12,824 nt of DNA from Entrophospora sp. SA101. Taxonomy: Eukaryota; Glomeromycota; Glomeromycetes; Entrophosporales; Entrophosporaceae. A program made the translations under genes and the position numbers. The DNA is taken from positions 16,408 through 29,231 of the forward strand of contig CAUDNR010000416.1 of the NCBI GenBank assembly GCA_958430865.1. Direction: 5' to 3'. Of this stretch, positions 1 through 7,298 are shown in pieces. The notes below the pieces were generated by a model. The model did not search any database and was not told where the DNA came from. It worked only from the letters and a program-made list of their open reading frames with translations. Within the stretch, counting starts at the first letter, position 1, and each line of letters starts with the position of its first letter.

Positions 1-16
1 AAATATTAATTGTAAA

Positions 17-475
17 ATGGCAAAAGAAAAAATTAAAAATCTACCATACTTCAATGGGAAAAATGATCTTAAACCTGACAAAAAAGAAATAAAATTGAAA
101 CACATACTCAAGGGGTTGGTCCCAAGAAGCCTGAGTAAAGCCATTGAAGGATTGAACATAAACAGTCATAACAGTAAGAAAATAGCTAGAAGGTTAGTCC
201 AAAAAATAATATCAGTAACCAGAGAAAAAATTTGGAAGGAAATAGGAATAGAAAAAAATATGAAGTATAAAACAAAAATAATTAATAACACAGGTACTAG
301 TGGTGGTGTTGATGATTGTAAAAATATCAATAATAGTAATAATAAAAATAATGTTGATAATACTAGTAATCAAAGTGTAGATAATATCAACAAATTAAGT
401 AGTAGTATAATAAAAAATTATATAGAAAAGGGGATGAGTATGGAGGGTAGTTGTGGGGTTTTCCTGGGACATTAG
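17..475 (+). CDS. Asn-rich hypothetical protein, possible C-terminal tail of a non-LTR retrotransposon polyprotein
   Basis: This 152-codon ORF starts at ATG 17, but its frame is open to the left edge of the window, so it may continue upstream and the ATG may be internal. Residues about 1-85 are Lys-rich and contain GLVPRSLSKAIEGL and a TREKIWKE stretch followed by GIEKNMKYK. This recalls the basic tail (REKIWKxRC... then a GI-x-K segment) that I associate with LINE-type polymerases in Rhizophagus; that resemblance is from memory and not from an alignment. Residues about 90-130 are low-complexity Asn/Ser. No catalytic motif of reverse transcriptase or endonuclease is visible. The stop is at 473-475, and a hairpin plus AT-rich DNA with A-runs follows, as in a LINE 3' UTR. 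It could equally be an unrelated Asn-rich lineage-specific protein. Confidence 0.4.
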   Translation: MAKEKIKNLPYFNGKNDLKPDKKEIKLKHILKGLVPRSLSKAIEGLNINSHNSKKIARRLVQKIISVTREKIWKEIGIEKNMKYKTKIINNTGTSGGVDDCKNINNSNNKNNVDNTSNQSVDNINKLSSSIIKNYIEKGMSMEGSCGVFLGH

Positions 476-481
476 GTCTGG

Positions 482-513
482 ACCACCCCCATGTATATTA
501 TACGTGTGGTGGT
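482..513 (+). other. Hairpin just downstream of the 17-475 ORF
   Basis: ACCACC at the left end pairs with GGTGGT at the right end. Inside, after a small 2x1 internal loop, CATGTAT pairs with ATACGTG through one G-T wobble. The stem begins 6 bases after the stop codon and is GC-rich at its base in an otherwise AT-rich stretch. Some LINE 3' UTRs carry such stem-loops as the structure recognised by their reverse transcriptase; that role is inferred here. A-rich runs follow at about 650-658 and 690-700, either of which could be a tail remnant. Confidence 0.5.
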
Positions 514-1448
514 AGGTCGTGGTTTAAAATATGGGTTTGTAAGTTAGATCGAGTTGGTTTCATTTTGTTCTAATATAAATTTATAGATATATATAATCAT
601 GTATATTGAAAATCATTAACATAAATAAACTAATTAGACCTCATTGAACAAAAAAAAATGAAGTGTATTGATATTGATTTCAGAAGAATAAAAAAAAAAT
701 TTTTTGAAATTTACTACCCAACAAAAACAAAAAATTCCTTCCCAAAAAATTAAGTTTGAAAAACAATGATTTTTCGCTAGCTGCTCATAGCTCTCACTAT
801 CTTGCTGAGCTCTGCAGAGAGAAGAAATTGCTATTGCTATTAAAAAATGTGTTGAAAATTGTAGAACCTCAGATTTTCCAAAAAGTGGTTTTTTTTCCAA
901 AAAGAGTTTTTTTTTCTAAAAAAAAGAATTCAATCAGTGAATGATTATCGCTTCTAAAACTCTCTAAACAAAAAAGGATAACGAAGCATAGTACCCAATG
1001 CTAACTAATTTCTTTCTTGCGCTAAAATTATTATTGCTATTTCGTTATCGTTATCATTATTATTATTATTTCATTATTATTATTACTATTGTCACTGATT
1101 AAATTTGGGAGTGTATTTTAATTGTTGATAATTATTTTGTTTTGTGTAGATCAGAATGAATAGGAGATCAATGAATTGATTTTGTTATTAGCGAATAATT
1201 TTGGTTAAAGATAAAAGTTTTAAATAAAATATTTCTATTTTATTTATTTAGTCGGAACTAATTAACTTGTAAGAAAGTTGCTTTTACATTAGGTCGAAAT
1301 CAAGTTCTTTATATACATGTTCTTTACATATTAGCCCAAATTGCGCGAATCCGCTCACTTTGTAACTGGGCAAATCCGCCCATTTTGAAGAATCGTCACT
1401 AATCTCTACTAAATAAAGTTAAATAAATATGAATGTGCTATGGATTAA
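514..1448. other. AT-rich non-coding stretch with homopolymer runs and an ATT microsatellite
   Basis: No convincing gene is seen here. The stretch holds A- and T-runs (about 649-701 and 889-925), a less AT-rich patch at about 770-870 containing the palindrome CTCTGCAGAG, an ATT/TTA microsatellite at about 1050-1092, and a 9-bp inverted repeat GATAACGAA (977-985) matching TTCGTTATC (1041-1049). The two short ORFs near 634-944 are antiparallel to each other, low in complexity and resemble no family I know. Confidence 0.6.
1345..1389. repeat. Imperfect tandem duplication, 25-bp period
   Basis: Two adjacent copies share AATCCGC at 1348-1354 and 1373-1379, each followed by a CAYTTTG segment. GCCCA at 1334-1338 and TGGGC at 1367-1371 can also pair across the first copy. 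The patch has visibly more G and C than its surroundings and may be a remnant of an older repeat. No function can be assigned. Confidence 0.45.
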
Positions 1449-1452
1449 TTAA

Positions 1453-1498
1453 GGGTAGAGTGTAGGTAACACGAATTTCACCATGACACTGTTGATAA
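1453..1498 (+). repeat. Left terminal inverted repeat of the TTAA element
   Basis: The outer 19 bp match the right end exactly in reverse complement. The following 27 bp match at about two-thirds of positions, with several transition differences, suggesting an ageing copy. Confidence 0.8.
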
Positions 1499-1848
1499 AA
1501 AAAATTACGTAACACTCCGAGTTGTTAGCCTCATACATGAGTATTCCAAAAACTAAGTTTTGTGAGATGTTTACTATTGCAAAATCCTTTTTCAGAACCT
1601 ATCCAATCATATCGTGATAAAAATTTTGATGTCTTGTTAAAAGGTTCTTTTAAAAAAATCTTGTAAAGTCAAAAGTAGTTTTTGCATCACTTATAAAAAT
1701 TTTCCCATCGCTTATAAAACATATCAAACCTATAATAAATATAATAAATAGCCATAACACACACAATAATAATTGTAATAATATTTCTTTAGAATAAATA
1801 AAATACTAATAATTTGTTAAAATCTTGTCCATTTCTTTGTAATAAATA

Positions 1849-1894
1849 TATATAAATACCAAAAGAAAATTGCCTATTTTTAATCAAGGTAAGT
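1849..1894 (+). promoter_or_regulatory. Possible TATA box followed by a consensus splice donor
   Basis: TATATAAATA at 1849-1858 lies about 30 bp upstream of AAG/GTAAGT (donor at 1889-1894). The spacing is what a core promoter with a very short first exon would show, inside the TTAA element. In such AT-rich DNA a TATA match is weak evidence, and no coding exon follows. Listed as a low-confidence site only. Confidence 0.15.
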
Positions 1895-2222
1895 GATATT
1901 AGTTTTATTCATGTAATTTTGATCATTAAAACATTTAAAAATAGAATTTTTTAAAAACAACTATAGATGAGTTGAGGGATGGTAGTAGAAGTCAATAACA
2001 AGATAGCAATATATCTCCACCTACTCTACATACACTATTTGTTATATATACCTATTCTTCATGGAAGTTATATCAAATTTTCTTTTACTTTAAACAAAAA
2101 CATGGGAGTTTCCTGTAATTTTACTTGGTATTTTTGAAATAATTAATATAATTAATACGTTATTTTGTAATATAATTAACTAACATCACAATTTATTTAT
2201 AAGTAAGGAACATGAGAAAATA

Positions 2223-2339
2223 TACAGTTCATTATAAGGTGTGTTTACTAAGATGTTCATTATAGAGAGAAAATTAATTAAAAGGGAAGTTCATTATAGA
2301 GATTTTACTTAGTGTTCGTTATAGAGAGAGTGAACTGTA
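2223..2339. mobile_element. Miniature pogo/Tigger-like element nested in the TTAA element
   Basis: TA-CAGTTCA at 2223-2231 mirrors TGAACTG-TA at 2331-2339, giving a 113-bp body (2225-2337) with CAGTTCA ends and TA target duplications, as Tc1-mariner/pogo elements have. The inside carries four same-direction copies of GTTC(A/G)TTATA starting at 2227, 2255, 2289 and 2314, three of them extended by GAGA. Such sub-terminal repeats are typical transposase binding arrays in Tigger-like ends; that function is inferred. No coding capacity. It inserted after, or was carried along by, the surrounding TTAA element. Confidence 0.6.
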
Positions 2340-2525
2340 GCTTTATTTTTTTGCTAAAGGATATCATAGAAGAAAAGGACAATGTTATATTAAATATTTA
2401 ATATTAATTATCAGTCATTCTTTTACAAATAAAATAAAAATGATTTTTTCTATATATTACTGTATATAATAATAATGTTATCATGCATGACTACACTAAT
2501 ATTTTTAATGATTTGCAGTCAAAAA

Positions 2526-2571
2526 TTATCTACTGTATCATAGTAAATTTTATGTTACCTACACTCTACCC
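2526..2571 (-). repeat. Right terminal inverted repeat of the TTAA element
   Basis: It ends in TGTTACCTACACTCTACCC immediately before TTAA (2572-2575) and is the exact reverse complement of the left outer 19 bp. Confidence 0.8.
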
Positions 2572-2705
2572 TTAACTTGTAGCTTGATTATTTATGGCCT
2601 CTGTTTTTAGAATTATTTTATTATAATTTATTTTAATGTGTGACATAAGAAAATGATCATCACTGTAAAAATTTATCCTTTCAGTTGTTATGAAAAATCA
2701 CATGA

Positions 2706-2722
2706 CTACACTCTACCCTTAA
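2706..2722 (-). repeat. Orphan copy of the TTAA-element end
   Basis: CTACACTCTACCCTTAA repeats the outermost 17 bases of the right end at 2559-2575, TTAA included, but the bases further inward diverge. No matching left end is found nearby, so this is probably a remnant of a second copy of the family. A TAA microsatellite starts inside its TTAA. Confidence 0.6.
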
Positions 2723-2743
2723 TAATAATAATAATAATAATAA
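2720..2743. repeat. (TAA)8 microsatellite
   Basis: Eight perfect TAA units grow out of the TTAA of the orphan transposon end. Confidence 0.9.
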
Positions 2744-2891
2744 TTAAATATGTGTAACATAATGCGAATTCAGATGATAATAAATAATTATACACGTTAT
2801 TGATAAATAAATAGAATTAATAAATAAATAAAATTTAAATTGTCCCGGAATTAAAAGATTCAACCAAAAGATCTGCATCAAAATCTAATTC

Positions 2892-3056
2892 TGGTATTTC
2901 ATTAAATAAAGACATGGGAAATATAATATGAATAGTGGCTCTACTTCAAATTTAAGTCATCATCTTAAGAATCATAAAATAAAATTGATGTTAATGTAAA
3001 TAAACAAGAAATGATGTTGGACAGATTTCTTAAAAGTGGCAGTAATAGTGAACATA
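2892..3056 (+). pseudogene. Relic of a BED zinc-finger protein, probably from a hAT transposase
   Basis: TGG at 2892 opens a WYF segment, and after an in-frame TAA the codons from 2937 read GSTSNLSHHLKNH, ending at His 2973-2975. This is the second half of a BED zinc finger (Ser/Thr-Ser-Asn-Leu-x-x-His-Leu-x-x-x-His). The first-half cysteines are not recognisable. A frameshift follows near 2980-2985; in the next frame NKQEMMLDRFLKSG resembles the linker that follows BED fingers in hAT transposases (a x-LDxFL motif). The relic stops at the foldback element beginning at 3080. The family call rests on the SNLxxHL motif and is an inference; a cellular BED protein is also possible. Not functional as it stands. 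Confidence 0.5.
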
Positions 3057-3079
3057 TTGTGTGTACTGTATATATTTCA

Positions 3080-3352
3080 CAGCCCATGCAGACAATTTCT
3101 GAAAGGTTATACCTTTATCCCTCAGTTCGTAGGGATAAAGCCTCAGCCTGGGAAATCATATAAAAGGGATATCCCCCCTTATCAATCCTATCGATCTTTG
3201 GATATCGGTTGGATAATTCACTCAAGATCTACAGACCAGGTGATCAGAGATATATCTGTGTATTTATATTTATCACTTGCCAGGCTAAAGCTGTATCCCT
3301 CTGAACACAGGGATAAAGGTGTAACCTACCCAGAAATTGTTCGCATATGGTG
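3080..3352. mobile_element. hAT-like foldback miniature element with 8-bp target duplication
   Basis: The direct repeat ATATTTCA stands immediately outside both ends (3072-3079 and 3353-3360). Inside, the first about 80 bp and the last about 80 bp are imperfect inverted repeats, sharing for example ACAATTTCTG, ACCTTTATCCCT and AGCCTGG. Both ends begin with CA when read inward. An 8-bp target duplication with CA-starting ends is the hAT signature. Each arm also folds on itself: CTTTATCCCT/AGGGATAAAG at 3113-3140 and TATCCCT/AGGGATA at 3294-3315. The 105-codon ORF running through it (3036-3353) is a by-product of the repeat and not a gene. It has no transposase. Confidence 0.75.
3113..3140. repeat. 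Perfect 10-bp hairpin in the left arm of the hAT-like element
   Basis: CTTTATCCCT (3113-3122) and AGGGATAAAG (3131-3140) enclose an 8-base loop. The right arm has the equivalent, shorter hairpin at 3294-3315, with 7-bp stems. Hairpins kept at the same place in both arms may be transposase sites or simply inherited from the ancestor. Confidence 0.75.
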
Positions 3353-3403
3353 ATATTTCAATTAATATATCTACATTTGTAATTTTCTTAATCTGTGACC
3401 CAT

Positions 3404-3487
3404 TGACCCGACGGGTCGGGTTGAGTCAACTGTTTAAAAGTTCGAGTCAGGTCAGGTTGAACCACTGACCCGACCTGACCTGACTCG
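3404..3487. repeat. GC-rich dyad built from ACCCGACC/ACCTGACC units
   Basis: CGAGTCAGGTCAGG (3443-3456) and CCTGACCTGACTCG (3474-3487) form a perfect 14-bp stem with a 17-base loop. GACCC/GGGTC at 3405-3417 is a second small dyad. The block is much richer in G and C than its surroundings and is made of variants of one short unit in both orientations. It looks like an island of a dispersed repeat; it is not recognised as any named element. Confidence 0.65.
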
Positions 3488-3496
3488 TTCAGAGTT

Positions 3497-3877
3497 CTAG
3501 CTGAACACTTTAACTTCTTTTGCAATTTTCACATCAAGATCAAGATGGTTACTTAGGATGCCCACCAAATTCAATATATCAATTTGTATAGACTTTTTCA
3601 TGTCACTGACAGTATGGCAAGTTGTAGGAGTACTGGGTGGCCCTGAAATTTCCATTTGCCATTTTTCTCTGTCATCTCCAATCCAAGTCCCTTTTGTGTC
3701 AAAATAGGTATTTAAATCAGTAGCCAAACATAATAGCAATCATAGAGATTAGTGCATACCTTTGATATCCACTAGTATGATACCAGAATCAGTATTTGTT
3801 TTAATTATCTTTGCCAATCATGCATGTGCTTCTATCCAGTCAAATTCCAATGTTCTGAAAGTGGATTTGTAAAACAT
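3497..3877 (-). pseudogene. Decayed or partial two-exon gene fragment, function unknown
   Basis: On the minus strand an open frame runs from an ATG at 3877-3875, through EFDWIEAHA, an in-frame TGA, then GIILVDIK. A good GT-AG intron fits at 3759-3691 (69 bp, GTATGC donor, CAAAAG acceptor), and splicing it out joins VDIK in frame to GTWIGDDREKWQM and removes a TAA and a TGA. The second exon ends at a TAG at 3499-3497. Amino-acid composition and the coincident intron suggest real coding ancestry, but one stop remains in exon 1 and the 5' part is cut off a few bases from the solo LTR. I do not recognise the family. Confidence 0.4.
3691..3759 (-). other. Candidate intron in the minus-strand gene fragment
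   Basis: A GT-AG stretch of 69 bp with CTGAT upstream of the acceptor as a possible branch site. Removing it keeps the frame and deletes two of the three stop codons of the fragment. Confidence 0.35.
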
Positions 3878-3897
3878 GAACAATGGTGCAATATGGT

Positions 3898-4239
3898 TGT
3901 AAACGTTCAATGTTAAAAGCGAAATAAGTAATTTAATTGTTGTAAAATTACAAAGTTAATCTTTATTATCTTAATATGATGTCCTTTATATATAAAATTA
4001 CATAGATTGATAAAATATAAATAATAATATAAGATTGATAAAATATAAATAAAATATAAATAATAATAATCATAAGATTCTTATCAATCTATCCGGAAGA
4101 TTTTGTGGACATAGATAATAATAATAAATATAATTAAAGACACGAAATACAAATAATAATAATAAATGTGTCACGTTTCTAATGTAAATATTTATGTACC
4201 ACCCCGATGTTACACATGACTTCGGAGTAATTTGTTACA
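3898..4239 (-). mobile_element. Solo LTR of the same Ty3/gypsy family, reverse orientation
   Basis: Read on the minus strand, it begins TGTAACA (4239-4233) and ends TTTACA (3903-3898). It matches the 3' LTR at 11011-11394 over its whole length, with conserved blocks ATGTGTAACAT, AACGTGACACAT, CTATGTCCA, CCGGATAGATTGATAAG, AAAGGACAT and a nearly identical block of about 45 bp near the 3' end. The TATA box and AATAAA lie at the equivalent places. It is 42 bp shorter, mainly in the AT-rich microsatellite part. The flanks (ATGGT and CTCAG) do not form a target duplication, so it may be an old remnant with rearranged edges. Confidence 0.85.
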
Positions 4240-4754
4240 CTCAGACATGAATAAATATTAAGTTCATAGAAGTTCCTACAAATTGTTTTAATAGGAATCT
4301 CAATACTATTTTATTTTTTTCAATCTAAAATTTTGGGCCTTTCACTTTGTTGATTTTTAACATCATCAAAATAACAAGTTATTGTTAAGAATACCTGTTG
4401 CACCATTTTTACATGATGTAACTATGGCTGTAGTCAGTACAGTACTATATGGAATTTTTAGTACCATAGAGACTCTTATTAAAATTCCACTAGGTTAAGA
4501 CTCATGATTCAACTATTGTTAATTCTGCGTTTTTTGTTTTTGGCATTTTAAAATTTAAATTGTTATGCTATTAGTAATATTGATAATTTTCTAGATATTA
4601 TTTATTATACAATTTTCATTTTTATAAATTAAGTCATAAAACCAGTTTATTACTAGTACGTCATACATAGGTTGCAATATTTTATTTTTGCTCAATTCTC
4701 ATTAATACTACAATAAAAATATAATTGCAATTTTTTTTTAAAAGAATAAATTAA
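4240..4754. other. Upstream region of the BTB gene
   Basis: No ORF of note. GGAATTTT (4451-4458) and AAAATTCC (4481-4488) form an 8-bp dyad in a less AT-rich patch around 4420-4510. Just before the start codon lies an AT-rich stretch with an A/T run, compatible with a fungal promoter, but no distinctive TATA element stands out. Confidence 0.5.
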
Positions 4755-6257
4755 ATGGATTCAACATTTTTAGAAAAATATTTCAACGAAAATGAAAGAT
4801 TATTAAATACAGAAAATTTTTATGATGTAAAAATATATCTTGGTGTAGAACCAAACATTAAAGAAGTTCATGCACATGCATCCATCATATCTGCTCATTG
4901 TTCATTTTTTAGCAATGCATTAAGTGATGCAACAAAAGAAAATGGATACTATATTATTGAAAAAGCTAATATTAGTGAAAAATCTTTTGTCCCTATTCTC
5001 AAGTAAGTTAAATGAAATTATTATTATATTTATTATATTAGATTAATTAATTATTGAATTTATAATAATAGCATTTAATTATTTGAAAGATTTTTGTACA
5101 CATGTAAAATAGAGTTAGATAATTATTCTGGAGTTGATGTTTTGCAAATATTAATTACAGCTGATGAGCTTGGTCTTGAGTCACTCTACAATTATACAAT
5201 GAACTACTTTATTGAAAAACATGAGGATTACATAAAAGAAAATACAGTTAAAATTTTACAATCCATTTATTCCAACAATCAATTTATTGAAATGAAAAAC
5301 ATCTTCCTAAAAAAATTTTGTGAGTTTAGTGAAGAATTATTTCAGTCAAGTGAATTTAAATTATTTGAAAAACCAACTTTATTGGAAATTCTTAAAAGGG
5401 ATGATTTTTACATTGATGAAATAGTTGTTTGGGAAAATATTCTTAAATGGGGATTAGCAAGACATCCAGAAATCAATAACAGCAAAGTTGAAAATTGGTC
5501 ATCACAAAATTTTGTTGATATGAGTAACACATTAAAAGAATTTATTCCCTTAATAAGATTCCAAGATATTTCTAAAGAGGATTTTGGTTTTAAAATTTTT
5601 CCATATCAAAAGCTTTTTCCAGAGTTATTTTGGAATAACCTTTTACTTTATTATTTAGCTCCTGGTAGTCAACAAACATTGAGTTTATTATCATCAAGGA
5701 TTCCAAAAATTCATTCACTGACAATCAATCAAAAGCTTACTTTACTTTTTGCAAGTTGGATTGATAGAAAAAGTTCACCATATAGTTCATTAAAGGAAAT
5801 TAAATATGAATTTAAACTTATATATCATCATAGTAGAGATGGTAATAGTGTAGCTGCATTTCATCAAAAATGTGATAACATCAATAAAACTCTTGTAGTT
5901 GGCAAAATACAAAATTCAGATCAATTAGTAGGAGGTTATAATCCACTTGATTGGAATTTAAATAATGGATATTCCATATATAAAAATACAACTGAAAGTT
6001 TTATTTTCAATATTAATAATAGAAATGATATTAATTCTGCACAGTTTAGTTATGTTGCCAATAATGATTATGAGCATGCAATTTACTGTCATCCTTCAAA
6101 TTTGGCTGCTTTTGGTGGTGGTGGTGGTTGTGATCTTATTTTTAGATCAGGAAATATTGTTCGTGTTATTTTAATTAGTTCTTATACTAACATTAATATA
6201 GTAAATAATAGTAAATATGATGAGTTAGAAGTATTTCAAATAATTGATAAAAAATAA
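4755..6257 (+). CDS. BTB-BACK-TLDc domain protein (two exons)
   Basis: Exon 1 is 4755-5002 and exon 2 is 5090-6257, joined across an 87-bp GT-AG intron to give 471 residues. Residues about 20-115 form a BTB/POZ fold (NFYDVKIYL, HAHASIISAHCSFFSNAL, then ILKFLYTCKIEL across the junction). Residues about 120-290 fit a BACK region (FYIDEIVVWENILKWGL). Residues about 290-470 are a TLDc domain with KLIYHHSRDG, LVGGYNPLDW, FIFNI, AIYCHPS and the closing YDELEVFQI. BTB domains dimerise and often bind cullin-3; TLDc domains occur in oxidation-resistance and V-ATPase-associated proteins. A substrate-adaptor role is therefore family-based inference. An unusual run of five glycines (residues 425-429, GGT-rich) replaces the usual short FG-x-GDL. 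The length is normal and no stop interrupts it, so the gene is probably functional despite transposons on both sides. Confidence 0.85.
5003..5089 (+). other. Intron of the BTB-BACK-TLDc gene
   Basis: The donor is GTAAGT at 5003-5008. The acceptor is the AG at 5088-5089. The nearer AG at 5070-5071 would bring in TAA at once, whereas 5088-5089 restores the expected BTB sequence ILKFLYTC. The intron is AT-rich. Confidence 0.8.
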
Positions 6258-6464
6258 AAATAATATTATTGTATTTTACAATTTTTAGCAACAAATTTAA
6301 ATTTTTTTAATTAAAAATTGATATACTTTAAAGTCTACTAATTCTTTTCTCAATAATAATAACTTTTTTTATTTACATGCACTACCTGAACAAAAGTATT
6401 TGATCACAGAAGATATTTATAAAAAACCCATAAACATACACCTTAGCAATTTTTTTTACACAAA
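6258..6464. other. Junction between the BTB gene 3' flank and the gypsy leader
   Basis: AT-rich, no ORF. It should contain the 3' UTR of the BTB gene and the start of the retroelement. No sequence resembling the 384-bp LTR and no tRNA-type primer-binding site starting TGG can be seen. TTCTT at 6342-6346 matches the five bases after the 3' LTR (11395-11399), so the truncated element might begin near 6347, but a chance match is quite possible. Confidence 0.45.
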
Positions 6465-7298
6465 ATGGGAGACGTCAATACTTTAGTAAATGCTATAGCA
6501 CAATTGATACAGTCCCAACAACAATTGACGCAATCATTAGGACAACAACAACAACCACAAAATGCAGGAACTGCTCCTCCTAAAATTTCTGTGCAAATTC
6601 CTCCCTTTAAAGGAGAATCGAAAGAGAATGTGGTTGCATGGTTGTTACAAGTACAAAATGTTTTAAGTACTCAAGGAATCACGAATGAAGCCACTCAAGT
6701 AACTTACGCAACCACTGGATTCAAAGATGCAGCTTTGCACTGGTATTTAAACAAAGTAGTAGGAAATAATAATACACCACCATACGCCACCTGGACAACT
6801 TTTGCAACCGCTGTAAGAACTGCTTTCCAACCACCCAATTATCAACAATACCTCCGACAACAACTTAAAAGACTTCGACAAACCAGCACTGTACAAGAAT
6901 ACACATCGCAATTTCAAAATTTAGTTGGACAGATTGAGGGCATGGGAGAATTAGATCAAGTGACTTTACTACATAGATGGATTGAAGCCATCAACAAGAA
7001 TGGAAGTAGCATACCAAGCCCCAGATACCTTAGAAAAAGCTACAGCATGAGCCATCCAATATGATACTGCAATGTTTGGAAATGGAAGACCTTTTTCAAA
7101 CAACAATCAATCTACAAAATCCTCCCATTCGAGACGTAATCAAAGAAATAATAATTATACCCATTACAACAATAGCAATAGCAACAATTATAATAATAAC
7201 AATAATGACAACAACCAATATGTACCCATGGAATTAGATTATGCAGGAACCTCATCTTCAAGTAACTACAATAGTATAGTAATAATAATCACAAACCT
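6465..7298 (+). pseudogene. gag: Broken gag of the Ty3/gypsy element
   Basis: The ATG at 6465 opens a 199-codon frame with a Gln-rich N-terminus (residues about 12-35), then a Retrotrans_gag-type capsid region: IPPFKGES (45-52), VVAWLLQVQNVL (56-67), AALHWY (89-94), FATAVRTAF (113-121) and VQEYTSQF (143-150). Near 7000-7003 the frame shifts by one base. The continued frame carries TGA at 7048-7050, then an Asn/Ser-rich linker from 7072. A second shift between about 7270 and 7285 returns to the original frame, which runs into the zinc knuckle. Gag would form the particle and package element RNA. With three lesions no full-length Gag can be made from this copy. Confidence 0.85.

Larger units (their letters stand above)
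1449..2575. mobile_element. Non-autonomous DNA transposon with inverted ends in TTAA targets (piggyBac- or Kolobok-like)
   Basis: GGGTAGAGTGTAGGTAACA at 1453-1471 is the perfect reverse complement of 2553-2571. With weaker pairing (roughly 37 of 46 positions) the inverted repeats extend to 1498 and 2526. Each end abuts TTAA (1449-1452 and 2572-2575), the target duplication of piggyBac and Kolobok transposases. The 1119-bp body contains no ORF of useful length, so the element would need a transposase encoded elsewhere. The terminal GGG fits the purine-starting ends I recall for Kolobok better than the CCY start usual in piggyBac, so the superfamily stays open. A second, pogo-like element is nested inside at 2225-2337. 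Confidence 0.8.
2576..2891. other. AT-rich spacer between the TTAA element and the BED relic
   Basis: No gene is seen. Besides the orphan transposon end at 2706-2722 and the TAA microsatellite, it contains only AT-rich low-complexity sequence such as the AATAAATAAAT runs around 2805-2835. Confidence 0.6.

Noticed and set aside
634..944. Two overlapping short ORFs on opposite strands
   Set aside because: Both are made largely of homopolymer-derived Phe/Lys codons, cover the same bases in antiparallel and show no family motif.
3036..3353. 105-codon plus-strand ORF
   Set aside because: It begins in the BED relic and runs through both arms of the foldback element; the open frame follows from the repeat and has no domain resemblance.
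5965..6174. Short ORF inside the BTB gene
   Set aside because: A Val/Leu/Ile-rich shadow in another frame of the TLDc-coding exon.
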